A stretch of 64,000 nucleotides of DNA from Ziziphus jujuba (Eukaryota; Streptophyta; Magnoliopsida; Rosales; Rhamnaceae), in contig NC_083388.1 of assembly GCF_031755915.1 (NCBI RefSeq), forward strand, positions 18,130,001 through 18,194,000, in the 5' to 3' direction. The notes below the pieces were generated by a model. It saw only the letters and a list, made by a program, of their open reading frames with translations, was not told where the DNA came from and did no database searches. Positions 1 to 12,101 of this stretch are shown here, in pieces. Numbering within the stretch: the stretch's first letter is position 1; each line of letters opens with the position of its first letter. Made by a program: the position numbers and the translations under genes.

Positions 1-916
1 TTTTATTCATTATTTAAAAAACAAAAACAAAAGAAAAAGTAAAAACTGTAAAACATAAGTTTACTAAGTTTCTCATCACCGTCAAGAGCGTAAAAGATAT
101 ATATATATATATATATATATTTCTCCCTAGAGTGTTAGGGGTTTGAAACTTAGCAAAAACTGAAACTCAAACCACGCGTTTTATGAGGTAATATGCACTA
201 AAAGAAATTCAGTAGCTGTGGCCCCCATTATATCAATAGATTATGAGATAAGAGTTTAAGAGAAAACATAGACTTGGTTTCCAAGACAAAATCCCAAATT
301 TTAAAAAAGAAAAAGAAAATGAAGACAGAGAAAAAGATAATTATGTTATGACAACTAGGGAAATAGAGCTGTATCTCTCGGAACAGAAGATTAGAAGCTT
401 GGAATCATGTGGAAAGCAATAAATGCTATAGAGAGAGTGGGAAATAGGTTCTTGGGGTTCCACAAACTGTTTTTTAGTTTTAGTTTCAATCTCTCTCGAA
501 GTGGGTTTTTCGTTTTTTTAATCCTTAAGCTTTTGCTTCATGTCGGATTCCTTAAGTGGTTCACATTAATTTCTTCATTGGTATTGTAATAATATAATGT
601 ACATATGTGATAAGGGTTTTTAGAGTTGAAATAAAGTCCAATATTCGGTGGATGATTTGCTGCTGCCATATGCAAGAATCCAGATGTATTATAACACTTC
701 TCTGTTATATTTGAAAAGTTTATTTTTCATTGTTTTTATTTATAGTTTCAAGTTTATTAATTTATGTAGAGTGAGGATAAATTTAGTTCTTTTCTTATTT
801 ATTACCTCTAAAATGTTATTGTTGTATATTTTATTTACTTACCATGCATGTAGGGTATATATTATTTTGATATAAACGTTAGCCTATTTAAAACATTTTA
901 AATGATAAATATCGAT

Positions 917-959
<43 letters not shown>

Positions 960-3700
960 TAATATTATTTAAATTTAAATAGTATAAATATATATTCAAT
1001 TTTAAAATTATTTTATAATAATAATAATAATATATACAACTGTTATTCATGTATATTAATTAATAATATATTTTATTATTTGTTTCCGATAAATTAACTT
1101 TTTAAAAATAGTCTTATTTTTTAAAAAATTTACAATATTTAATAGATTTTTTAAAAGTAGATATTCATCTAAACAGTGCTTAGGCCATATTAATTTGATA
1201 TTCATTCTAAACATTAATATGAGAAAACAATTTCTTCAAATTACTGTTCATATCACTTATCTGGTATATGTTTATTTTCACAATGTTGGAAATGCTCTTA
1301 TACATATATTATTTACATACCATGTTTGCTTCCTCTTTCCTTTTTCTTTTTTTTGAAAAAAAAATTATTGTGCATACTACATTTTTAATAATGATAATAT
1401 ATACATATTTTTGCAAGAATATACATATATATATAATATATGCACAGTGGTTTTTTATTAGGTCTATTTGATAATATATTAAACTTATATCAAATTTTTT
1501 TAGATCTGTTTAATTTGGTTGAACCTATGTCTAAAATTAAATTTGAAGGGTTGATCAAATAGATCTATATTTGAAGGGATGATTTAATAGGTCTTTAGTA
1601 TAAATGCTAATTTTGGCAGTTCCAAGAAAAGAAAATGGCTAGTTTTGACTATCACGCAAAGCATTCAGCAAAGAATATTTATACCTAAAAATAGAAGAAG
1701 AAGAGGAAGAAAAGCTAACTAATTTGGACAAGACGCCATTTAATAGCATGACATGAAGTACTAGGTAAATGAAAGTTTTCACTCGTACTGTTTGTTAACT
1801 TGAAGCATGAAGAAAACGTGAAGGTTGGCAAGGAGCGCAAGGAAGCGTAGCTGATTTTGCTAAGAATGGTGTTCAAATTCAAAATGAAAAATTCAATGCC
1901 GTGGATAGTGAAAAGTGAGATATTCAGATTCCATACTTTAAGAAATTTTCCAAATTAAGTTTGTTTCTTGTGAAAAAAATTAAGTTTGATTTTGTACGTA
2001 TAAAATGATGCCAATCACATGATGCGGCAGCCTGATAGTTATTAAAAGTTAATAGAAATTCAACTTTACACAAAAGTAAATAGAACTTATCATAATTTTT
2101 TTAAAATTCTTTTTAATTCATTGGTGATTTGGATCTAATCTCAAGTATGAGCATTGTTATTAGGTTGTTCCTGTAGGGTTAAGAGGATGATAACAATAAC
2201 AATAATAATAATAATAAAATAAAATACTTCAAGAGGATGTTCCTAATTCATAACTATAAATGCACATCATGTCGCCAAACTTTTGAATAATATTTGAACA
2301 TGCTTTCTTTCTCTTTTTTATTTTTATTTTTATTTTTCTAATTTTTTCTTACGGTGAGAGTGGAGAGATTTATTTTTTCCCTTTTTCTTTTTTGATATTG
2401 AAATATGAGGATATAATTTGGGATTATTATTTGCGAAAATAGTGAATTTACCTCGAACTCATGCTATTTTCAAATAAAAAAATTATAAATTTTACTACTG
2501 GGTTGTTACTTACATATAAAATGCTATCTTACTAATTGATTATCCGAGTAAATACAGATTCCGAATGAAAATCAATTCTAATAGATTTAAAAATAAGACT
2601 GGTCATACAAGGACGGACAAAAATATTATTAAAAATGGAGTATATGTATGTATATACATGCACACATAAAAAATTCTTTGGTTGGTGGAAACTCTATAGT
2701 CTTTCATGGATCACACAAATGTTATTGCCCTGAAACATCGAAGTTGGCATTTCTAGATGTTTTTCTGCTAAGTCTTTTTCTTCAAAATTGAATTATTAAA
2801 CGCGTAGATATTGGTGCGCCAGTGTACTGTTCAAAGTTACACTACTGTAGATTTTGGTGTCTGTGTATAAGAGAGAGAGAGAGAGAGAGATGTATGTTTC
2901 AATGTGAATGTCCGCAAACAAACATTCATATTGTTGAGTCTTCTTTCGGAGTCTTGGTCCGGATTAGGGTTTCACATCCATTATATTTCATTGTTTTACT
3001 GAAACCCTAACCCAATTTACTGTCTCCACCATTAATTCCCTTTGTCATTAAATTATACAAAGACACATTAATTTCATTCATCTTCAAGTTCATCAATAAT
3101 TAATGGACATATACACTTTTAATTTCCTTCTTTTATGATCATACCCGTTACACATCACAGTAGAATAATATGCACATACACATATGCACATACGTATATT
3201 ATATTACATATTTTTTGAAAAGAACTTATTTTATATATATACACCTATATATATAATATGTGATAAAGGAGTCAAACGAGAACGTGGGGAAACTACAACT
3301 GCATGGAATGACAACCTATCACACGCACGCCTAAGCGGTGGTCAACCTCAACCCTCCCTCACCATTGATTTTTCAGTAAGACATACATGTATCTAATTGA
3401 TCTATTTATGAATGCACTGTCTTCATTACCAAAGAAACTAAACGAAAAATGAACGCACTTTCTTGTTAAATGACCAAATTGTCCTTCAATTATGACATTC
3501 AATCTTATAATTTCTATGGCCACACAGCGATCTCTACTGCTTATTTTCAACTACCTATAGATGTACTTTGCCTTCGACTCTTGGGGAATATTTTGTCACT
3601 CGTCTCTCTGTCACCCTATATTCGTAAGTTTACTATTGACAATGTGAAACCCATTATTTTAAATTATTACCAAAAAGAGAAACGATTATTTTAAACAGTC
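1..3700. other. AT-rich intergenic DNA upstream of the LBD gene
   Basis: No gene is supported here. The short open frames (60-75 codons) have low-complexity, Phe/Leu/Ile-rich translations typical of AT-rich noncoding DNA. There are perfect (TA)n runs at about 97-121 and 922-947, a short (GA)n run at about 2873-2890 and several A/T homopolymers. The part nearest 3700 probably contains regulatory DNA of the LBD gene, but no specific site can be defended. Confidence 0.6.
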
Positions 3701-3743
3701 AAGCATGTGGTGCCATTCTATCTAGGGTAGCGCCTCCTTTAAC

Positions 3744-3753
3744 TATTATAAAT
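3744..3753 (+). promoter_or_regulatory. Candidate TATA box of the LBD gene
   Basis: TATTATAAAT lies about 190 bp before the LBD start codon. It is followed by a CT-rich stretch with a (CTT)n run at about 3825-3858, as is common in plant 5' leaders. If used, transcription would start near 3775-3785 and give a leader of roughly 160 nt. Position and composition are the only evidence. Confidence 0.45.
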
Positions 3754-3939
3754 ATGCAATATTTTCTCCTCATTCTCCTATTCTCTAAGCTTCATTTGTT
3801 TTATAGTTTCCCCCTCATCTTTTTTCTTCTTCTTCTTCTTCTTCTTCTTCTTCTTCCTCCTCCGTATACTTCACCAATAAATCTTTTTTACTATTTTTTT
3901 GGTTATTTGTTTTGGGTTAATATAGTATTAAACCAAAAA

Positions 3940-4624
3940 ATGGGAGGTTCATCGCCATGTGCTTCTTGCAAGTTGTTGAGACGCCGCTGCGCCAAAGACT
4001 GCATCTTTGCCCCTTATTTTCCTTCGGATGATCCTCGTAAGTTTGCCATTGTTCACAAGGTCTTCGGCGCTAGCAATGTCAGCAAAATGTTGCAGGTTTC
4101 TCATCTATAATCCTCAATATATCTTCTTCTCTAACACAGAAACTCATATATATGTATATATATGAATTCCAATAGAGCAGTTTTGTAATATATAATAGCT
4201 TCTTATGCCTGTAATTTTTTTTTTTTTTTTGGGTTGATTGATTTGCTATGGTGTTCAGGAGCTTCCATTACATCAAAGAGCAGATGCAGTAAGCAGTTTG
4301 GTTTACGAAGCAAATGCAAGAGTGAGAGACCCAGTTTATGGATGTGTTGGGGCTATATCTTATCTTCAGAATCAAGTTTCGCAGCTACAAATGCAGCTCG
4401 CGGTGGCTCAGGAGGAGATACTTTGCGTCCAGATGCAACAAGAGCCTGCTGATGCTTTGCCGATGACCAACCAGATTGCCGATCATCATCAAGACGACAA
4501 ATCCTTTCTTCTGTCAAATAATAATACTACTAGTAATTTCACTAGCATTCCTCAATATCTTAATTTTGCTTCTTCTAGCAATGTAATCCAAGATCCTCAT
4601 AAAAGAGAGTCTCTTTGGACTTGA
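3940..4624 (+). CDS. LBD12-like: Class I LOB-domain (LBD/ASL) transcription factor, LBD12-like, two exons
   Basis: Exon 1 is 3940-4095 and exon 2 is 4259-4624, with a 163-bp GT..AG intron; together they encode 173 residues. LBD proteins are plant-specific nuclear DNA-binding regulators of lateral organ and vascular development. Visible motifs: the C-block CX2CX6CX3C (Cys7, 10, 17, 21), the GAS block running across the exon junction (residues about 24-77, with ASN near 43 and DPVYGC at 76-81), and the class I coiled coil with Leu88, Leu95, Leu99 and Ile106 (LX6LX3LX6I). The intron falls just after SKMLQ at residue 52, the usual place in this family. The tail is Asn/Gln-rich and ends in ESLWT, which I associate with LBD12-type proteins. 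The start [10 protein letters not shown] was chosen because an in-frame ATG at 3754 would add 62 residues from a CTT-repeat leader and lies directly after the TATA-like motif. All key residues are present, so it looks functional. Confidence 0.93.
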
Positions 4625-6040
4625 TTTCCTCTCTCATCTTTATTATTATTATTTTTTTTTGTTGAATGAAAGTGTTCAGGTCGTTTTTATGTTTCTTAAT
4701 TAATTTTTTTTTTCTCTCTTCTTCTAGCATATGTTCCGTTTTCTTGTCCACATGTAAAAACCGAGCAAGCGTGTGTGTGTGATGAGAGAGATAAATGGGG
4801 ATCCATTACTTAAGGAGCAGAGAAAAATGAAGCCAGGTCGAATAAAGTTGTATATGAGCAAAAAAAGATCTGGATTTACGGGTCAAACCCCAGCATGTGG
4901 GAGATGGAGTAAAACGGGGTTTTGAAAAGCTTCTCTTTCTTCGTATAAACGTCATACACACACACACACACACACATATATATACGTGTTCCGAAATATG
5001 TAGGTTTATTTACATGTTCCAAATCATGCTGTGGGGTATTAGGCAAGCACAATTACACATAATGTGGTGCATTTCATATAATTGTAAGGACCAACATAGT
5101 CTACAAGTGTAGGAAAATATTAGACATAATACATATTAAACCTACTTTTTAACCACTTAAACTTTTGAAATTATTATATTTAATATGTGTATCTTTCATT
5201 GTAATACAGTGTCCACCTAACATTTTTGTATATATATATATATATTATATGTGTATGTGTGGTAATTAATCTACGTTCTACTAACTCTCTCTGACCACTT
5301 GCCATATTCATTTTCTTACTAACTTTCACCGTTTATCAGGTCTCTGTCTCCAATGTTTTGACTGCAGAAACCTAAAAGTTGATCAGTTAACGAAGTAGAT
5401 GAGCCCAGATCAACCGTATAATGTATATAAAATTATTTATTCATTGTAGGGAACAGACATGTTTGGCTCCTAAGAGCATAGGGTTTAGCCTTTTTTTAGC
5501 TTAGAAAAATCTTTGTCGATCTGTGAAATTTGAGTGATTATATTTTGATATATTTCATAATTATTAATTTGCTTCTTAATTCATAGTAATTAATATTAGT
5601 TTATAGCATGTTCACGTGAGGTGATTAGGGAGTACAACTAAGTTAACTAGAAATAATTAAAAAAGTTCTTAATTCTGGATGAAGGTAATCAATGGAGGCC
5701 AAGTCCTTCCATTTTCTTCCTTTTTATTTAAACTGAATGTAGGGTGAAGAATGGAGATACATGCGTTGTTTTGTTTTTTTCTATTCTTTTATGTGGTTAC
5801 AATAATTGCTACTCTAAGGGAATGAGAAATATGTTGTGGATATGAGGGCTTTTATCACCTAATAAGGGTGTGAGTGATTTATCACCAGACTAACGTCACT
5901 TAACACTATATATATATATATATATATATATGGTTAAAAATAATTTTTATGACATCTAATATTCATAAACAAAATATATTATAAAAAGAAAAATTTGATT
6001 AGTTAGCTACTAATCAATAAAATATTCCTCATTACTGAGT
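4625..6040. other. Intergenic DNA downstream of the LBD gene
   Basis: No gene is seen. The LBD 3' UTR probably occupies the first few hundred bases. Microsatellites are (AC)n followed by (TA)n at about 4955-4984, (TA)n near 5230-5245 and (TA)n at 5907-5932. The open frame at 4897-5112 runs through the (AC)n repeat and has no recognisable domain. Confidence 0.6.
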
Positions 6041-6054
6041 TCTGGATTATATAT

Positions 6055-6726
6055 ATGCACTTACAACTACATGAATATACGCATATTGGTAGATTTATCC
6101 TTGACAAGTTTACCAACTTTTACCAAAAGGGGAGAGTTATTCCTTGCCCTTACTGGGGTGACTTTATTCAATCAGTTATCTCTTTGCATGAGAATGATAT
6201 GATTTGTGCTATCTTTACGGCTTTGGAGATTGAGATGGTAGTGAGGATTTTTCATCTAATTAAGGCTCCCGAACTTGATGACATGCCAGCTTTATTCTCT
6301 CAAAAGTTTTGGAATATTGTTGGACCTCACATACTGTAATTCAAAATGCTTTTCATTTGGGTTGGCTTCCAAAAGCTCTCACCAAAGCCTTTATGATGCT
6401 CATTCCAAAAGTCAAGCAAATTTCATCCTTCAATCATATCCGTCCAATGAGTTTGTTCAATAAGGTATATAAGCTTTATTATGAGACTTTGGCTCAAAGA
6501 CTCAGACCTTCTCTGGATAAGCTTGTTTTACCTAACCAATCTGCCTTCATTCCAAGAAGATGGATTGGTGAAAATTTGGTTTTGGTTAATGAGATTTGGA
6601 ATACAGTGAAGAAGAAAAAAAAGGGGAAATGACCTTGTTGGTGTTAAGATTGATATGCAAAAGGCTTATGATTATGTTAATTGGGAGGTGTTAACTGGGA
6701 TTTTATTATAGTATGGTTTTTTAGCT
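6055..6726 (+). pseudogene. LINE ORF2 reverse transcriptase, N-terminal part
   Basis: The translations resemble the plant LINE segment leading into and through the first RT motifs: a pre-RT part in 6055-6339 and RT motifs 1-3 in 6309-6632. A frameshift near 6325 separates the two parts. A further frameshift near 6629 leads to a VGVKIDMQKAYDYVNWEVL segment holding the first catalytic Asp, after which a TAG follows. The frame stops at 6726, where the host sequence resumes after the LTR at 9701. A non-LTR retroelement enzyme would copy its RNA at a nicked target site; this copy cannot be translated whole. Confidence 0.85.
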
Positions 6727-6731
6727 AAAGT

Positions 6732-9415
6732 TGTAACAACCCATACAAAATACCCCTGTTATATAGGTCTGACCAGGTTTGATCAAGTGGACTATATATG
6801 GATCCTAGGTTGACTTTTTCAATAGACAATATTTTTGATTTGACTGAGATATCATTGTGTAGAGGTCATCAATATGAGTTCATAGACTCTCGACAATTCA
6901 AATTCTGAGTTACGGATAAAAAATTAACCATTAGTTTTATATTTGTGTTCAAACTAGTCCCAAATTTTTGTATGTTAGTGGCCCAAGACTTTATATAAGT
7001 CTTGGAAGCTTGTCAAACAGGAAACAAATCCTAAAATACCAGTTCTTTCTCCCAAACCTTGAGAAATTCCTTCCCAGATCCGTGGGTCCGAACTGGATCG
7101 TTTTGAATCCTTTTACCGTCCAACTGGGTCACCACTATTTTTGCCAATTCTGGCCACTTACTACCTACATGCACCACACCAGGGGAGAGCCCACATGGCG
7201 GCGAGCTAGGCCATGAAATTTTAGGGCGAATGGTTGTCGGACGCACCTAAATCGGGCTGATGAAGTCCACGGCTGCCAGCGAGGTGGGTCACCAGATTTT
7301 TGTGTTTTCCGGCCATTCTAGGCCCACCTATACATCCCTCCTCCCATTTTTGGACCTCTGAACTCATTTTCGTGTTTTTTTTTGCCCAGATTCTTCATCG
7401 TTTGAGAGATACGACAACGGGGAGTTCAACCGAGATTTTCACCAAGTTTTCCAATCACGGGGGGAACTTTTGGACCGATGTGAGCACACCATTGTGTTTC
7501 TTATCTCCTGAGATTTCCATATATATGATGTTTGTGAATTTTGGATGTCATTTGATAATTTTTTCATTTTTTGGCCAATTAATAAAATATCGAATAAATT
7601 GGGATCGTGTTTGGACAAAATTGGTCAAATTTGTTAAAATTGGGATTGGATTAGTGAAATTAGATATTATTAGAACCCATTAGAATGTTTAATTTTGAAA
7701 GATTAGCCTTCGGGTGAAAAGCCCCAATTTTGGATATCAGGCCATAAGGGTATGCACTATAATTGCACCATTCAGTATCTAATTTATATAATTTTTTTTA
7801 GTGGTATAAATCATTTTAAGACATTTGGTTCATACAAGTGTCTTTGGTTTAGTTATTGGAGCTTGAGAAATATTCTATTATATTACAGGCACTCAATTTG
7901 AGCCTGGAGACAATCCTACAGGGGAGTAGGAGTGAGCATCTATAGTACAGTGAATGATTATATCATTTTAAAATGTTTTGGGTATATAGTATAATATATA
8001 TTTAGTTTGAATATTTTACGTACATACCATTTGATTGAGATATTTGTTTTTGCATATATAAACATCTGCTTTTACATATATGTGTTATTATTTTATGTGA
8101 CTTTTGACAATATTTTAAATGGTTTCCAATTCTAATGAGTTCATAAATGAACTTGTGGTATTTAAATGTTTTGGTATTTGAATTGAGGTTTTAAATCATT
8201 TTGGAAAATAACTTATTTGAGAAAGCAGATTGAAAATTTATATGATTTTAACCATACTCAAATATTTTATATGCTTAAAATTGATTTATGGTGAATATAT
8301 TTCACTGTAGTATTTTTTATTTTAGCATGAAATGATGATTTAAAAATTTAAAAATATTTAAATAAACAGTTGATTTTGAATATTAAATTATGATTTACGA
8401 TACAGTGTTATTTGGAAAAGTATATATGATCTTATAAGATTGTTTTAAGGACACTGTATTGTATATTATTTATTTGATGTACCATATAGTATCAGTGTCT
8501 CGAATCAGTATTATATTATAGCACGTATGGTTAGTCATGGTACTTGCGGTTGGGTTTATCCCATAGGTAATTATTGCCACAGACCGTGAGGTTGGAGTCA
8601 TCCCACAGGTTTATTATTGCCACGGTACCATGAAGTTGGATTCATCTCATAGGTTTATTATTGCCACAGGCTGTGAGGTTGTGTACGTCCAAACAATTTA
8701 TTATTTCCATGATATCTTTCATATATTGAGGGTCGTAAAGTGGGTCCCACGGTTTATAGTTTGGTATATCTTATGGTACGTTGTATGTGTTTTGAGTATA
8801 TTGTTGGTTTCAAATATGGTGGTTATTACTACACTTTTATTATTATTTCGTGAAATTGTGTTTATAATATTTTATGCTTAATATTTATATCTTGATTAAG
8901 ATATTTTGTAATATTATATTGATTGTTCACTTTATATATTTTGAGCATCGATTTTATGATATTAAATTAGGGTACAAGTTTGGATTTTATGAAATGATTT
9001 TTAAATGGATAACTTTTCAAACGAGTGGAACGAGAGGTCTTGAGAGAAGGTTTTACGAAAATAAATTATTTTTTTCTATTATACTATGTCACTCACTGAG
9101 ATTTTTTTATCTCATATTTTATTTGTTTTAAATTCATTCCCCTAGGTCTAGGGAGTTAGTAGCAGTCTACCTCGTGCACCGCTTGTCACTTCGTCCTTTC
9201 CACATCAGTAGCATTATATATGTTTCTTTATCCATCTTTATCTTTCTGAACTTAGTTATTATTTATTTGTACTTCTAAACTTTACAAATATTCTTAGAGT
9301 GCTTTGATCTAAATATTGGACTCAGTAGGATTATATTATATATGTGTGTTATTATGGTCTGTAGTACGATAGGCTTGTTGTAAACCATGGTTGTGAACTT
9401 TTGTGCTGTTGTGAT

Positions 9416-9450
<35 letters not shown>

Positions 9451-9700
9451 TGAGGTACTATTGCTAATGCATAATATTCGTTGTCCACATTTTAAGTGGG
9501 ATTCCATTTGATATCTTTTAGAGATTGTTCAATGGGACTTCACTATATATATACTGAGGTACTATTGCTAATGCATAATATTCGTAGTCCACATTTTAAG
9601 TGGGGTTCCATTTGATATCCTTTAGGAATTGTTTAATGGGACTTCATTAGGTGGGACCATCCGGGAGATCCTATGAGGGATCTAGGGGCGGATCCTGTCA
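6732..9700 (+). mobile_element. Solo LTR (2,969 bp) of a large-LTR retrotransposon, inserted in the LINE
   Basis: The element starts TGTAACAACCC and ends GATCCTGTCA, so it has TG..CA ends. It is flanked by a perfect 5-bp direct repeat AAAGT (6727-6731 and 9701-9705). Joining the flanks restores LINE reading (FLAK then VVNLC). No gag/pol is present inside, so this is a solo LTR left by LTR-LTR recombination, or an LTR-like non-autonomous unit. Its layout is shared with the LTRs at 27807-30455 (-) and 62285 onward: a TGTAAC start, a 'CTAGGTTGACT' block about 70 bp in, then a 'GAGTTCATAGACT'-like block, and later a GGAG..GAGTGAG block near 7920. It contains an internal 104-bp tandem duplication (9451-9658). 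It is probably a Ty3-gypsy type; the clade is not determined. Confidence 0.85.
9423..9658 (+). repeat. (TA)n run followed by a 104-bp tandem duplication
   Basis: A (TA)n run (about 9423-9450) is followed by two near-identical copies, 9451-9554 and 9555-9658. Each begins TGAGGTACTATTGCTAATGC and ends in a GGGACTTCA-type stretch. The duplication lies in the 3' part of the solo LTR. Confidence 0.9.
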
Positions 9701-9705
9701 AAAGT

Positions 9706-11190
9706 GGTGAATCTGTGCAACCACTACTTTTCGATGGAATCTCTTTCTATCCTGCTCAAGATAATGTTTGTGGTGAGGTGAATATGGGGAGATGGATATC
9801 ATTCTCTCAGAATTACTCTCATGAATGTTGCATAAACTAGATTTGCAAGGAAGGATATGTGTAATTAAAATTGGAACTTCTATCCTGCAATATTGCATCT
9901 ATTTCTTCATGAGGACATTATGATCTTCTATTAGGCTGACATAGACATTTCTTTAGAATGTGGAGAAATGTCTCTTCTAGTATTGCAAATAGACAGGATA
10001 GATGGTTAACAAGGAGAAGTTTGGAGTTTTCTTTTCAATGTTGTTAGTGGCCTCAAAGCTGATATTAAGCATATTTTGAATATGAAAGAAAAAAAGCTAA
10101 GGATGACATGAAGTATCAGGATTGGTCTTGAGTAGGAATAAGTCAGTGGCTTATGATGATTTGAGGAAGCGGTTGAAGACTAAACTAGAAAGTTGGAGAG
10201 CAAGACTTCTTTCCTTCACTAGGAGAAGCATGTTGGTTAAACCTGTGATTTCAGCATTCCAATTTCTTCTATGTCTTCCTTTAAATTCCCTATTGGGTGG
10301 TGTAGGTCTATGGAGAAGTCCACTAAAAGGTTTTCGTGGATCGGGAATTTTACAAAGGAGATGTATTTTACTTCCATTTCTTAGGATAAAGTTTGCCAAC
10401 CAAAAGCATGTGGCTGCCTTGGTTTGAGATTGATTTAGAGGTGAGCAAAGTGTTATTGTGTAAGCTTGGTTGGTTTTTAGCAATTGATGTTTCAAAACCC
10501 TAGGTAAAGGCCATTAAAACAAAGTACTTTCGTGCTTCTACTTTCATGAAATGTGTGAAGAAGAAATCCTGCTTAATTCATTGGAGTGGAGTTCTGAGTA
10601 TTAAAATGTCACTTGCTAAAGGTCCTTGTTACAAAGTGGGAACAAGAGAGTCCATTAACATTTGGGAGGACATTGGATCCCCAATTATCCTAACTATCAT
10701 CCTATTGCTAATCTTGGTGATCCTTCAAATTGGGATGGTATGGTTGATTCCTTGCTGAACTTGGATGGAAGTTGGAAAAAGGAGTTGGTATTTAATCTTT
10801 TCGACCCTTCATTAGCTGGGGCTATCAAAGGTATGATTTAGCTCATCAAGGATTGTAAGGATAAAGCCATTTGGCTTGGGAGTAATTTTGGTTTCTTTTT
10901 TGTCAAATCAATTTCTAAGTTTTTTAATTCTATGATCTCGGATGTGTCTTATTATTGGAAGGATAAAGCCATTTGGCTTGGGAGTAATTCTAGTTTCTTT
11001 TTTTTCAAATCAATTTTTAAGCGTTTTAATTCTATGATCTTGGATGTGTCTTATTGTTGGAAGTTCATTTGAAATAGCTCTGTTCATGAAAAGTTGAAGG
11101 TTCATCTTTGGAGAATTCTAAATAAAAGCCTCCCTGTTAATTCTAATCTTATTGAGCATCAAATCTCCATAGATAGAGCTATCATTCTTT
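9706..11190 (+). pseudogene. LINE ORF2, RT C-terminal part and tail
   Basis: This is the continuation of the LINE after the inserted LTR. Recognisable parts in order: remains of the RT finger/palm with a broken FADD-like region near 9900-9945; a segment reading RKRLKTKLESWRARLLSFTR (10145-10230), typical of the LINE RT thumb; then WSGVLSIKMSLAKGPCYKVG and INIWEDIGSP (10570-10680) and the zf-RVT-like end (11080-11175). Several in-frame stops and shifts are seen, for example near 9955, 10429 and 10500. It contains an in-frame 102-bp tandem duplication (10857-11060). Confidence 0.8.
10857..11060 (+). repeat. 102-bp tandem duplication inside the LINE ORF
   Basis: Copies are 10857-10958 and 10959-11060, each beginning AAGGATAAAGCCATTTGGCT. 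They differ at a handful of bases. The unit is 34 codons, so it repeats a protein segment (DKAIWLGSN..) in frame. Confidence 0.93.
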
Positions 11191-11530
11191 ACCAATAATG
11201 TCCTCAATTTAGCCACTGCATCTGTCACTCTTTGTTGATATTGTTCTCAATTAGCCACCCACTCAGTATGTGATTTTTTTGTTTTTTTTAAAAGCTTCCT
11301 AGGAGGTTATCCATCCTAGGATTGCTTTTACTTGAGCAAACTTAACTTTGGAGTTCTTTCAAACTTTGAAGCCATCGGCTCTGAAAAAGTCTTAATGTTA
11401 TGAAAGTGACTATTATTATATTTGAATCATCCTCTGATCTACACCCAGACGATATAAGATTGAATATCAGGTAGTTTGCCAGTACTTTTGCATCCGCCCA
11501 CACTGATCGTTACATCTCTGCCGTGAAGGA
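11190..11530 (-). mobile_element. Cassandra-like LTR fragment with antisense 5S-like sequence
   Basis: On the plus strand, GCTTCCTAGGAGGTTATCCATCCTAGGATTG.. (about 11294-11326) followed by GAGCAAACTTAACTTTGGAGTTC (to about 11356) is the reverse complement of the 3' half of plant 5S rRNA. The flanks (TTAGCCAC..GTATGTGATTTTTT before; GAATCATCC..CTGATCTACACC and CATCCGCCCACACTGATCG after) match the cluster at 60246-62284. Cassandra elements are small TRIM retrotransposons with 5S sequence in their LTRs. No paired LTR or target duplication is visible, so this is a fragment or solo LTR. The 5S part is degraded and I do not call it an rRNA gene. Confidence 0.75.
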
Positions 11531-11799
11531 CACTCCATCAAGATAGAGAATTATTAGTTTTGCTTTGTACCCACGAAAACAAAAAGTTTGTGAGATAAAT
11601 ACCAAGGAGCACCCTAACTAGAGAGAGTTAGGTTTTTTCAAAGAGCACCATGCTTCTAGGAGAACATAATTAAAGAGACTCAAGTCTCATAACCCCATCA
11701 TTCTCTTCCTTTCAATTTGGCCAAAACTCCTTTTTTCATCTCGCCCATTCTTAATAATCTAAAACCACTAAATCCACTGCTCCACCAAAACTAATGCGT

Positions 11800-12070
11800 T
11801 TATGCTGTCGTTTATGCTGTCAATTCGTTACAAGCATATTTCAGAAGACGAATTATTGACATTGTGTAGGTTGGGATAGATTGGACAACAAAATTAATTA
11901 AAATCTCCTTTCTCGCATTTCTTAATAACTTCATCCTCCAACCATGCAATTTATTAAAAACCCAGTCTCTGAGGTTTAGTCAAATGATCCCTCTTAGATC
12001 TATCTCATTGTGAAGGAAGGCTTAAATATTTCTTTGAACCATTAATCACACAAACTTCCAAAAAAAAAAA

Positions 12071-12101
<31 letters not shown>

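Larger units (their letters stand above)
6055..11190 (+). mobile_element. Degenerate LINE (non-LTR) element, split by a solo LTR
   Basis: Fragments of one LINE ORF2 appear in order on the plus strand. At 6055-6340 is the pre-RT region (SALF/FWNIVGP-like). At 6309-6726 are RT motifs, including an IPKV..SSFN.IRPMSL segment, PNQSAF and a KAYD catalytic segment. A solo LTR (6732-9700) then interrupts. RT resumes at 9706 (VVNLCN), with a ruined FADD region near 9900-9945. The thumb region is at 10122-10427 (LESWRARLLSFTRRSMLVK) and a zf-RVT-type tail at 10500-11175 (IWEDIGSP, KLKVHLWRILNKSLPVN). Stops and frameshifts occur throughout, so it is dead. The 5' end and any poly(A) tail are not clear; the 3' side runs into a Cassandra-like fragment. 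Confidence 0.85.

Noticed and set aside
3359..3694. Open frames of 63-74 codons upstream of the LBD gene on both strands
   Set aside because: No domain, no codon pattern and in a promoter-like region; chance frames.
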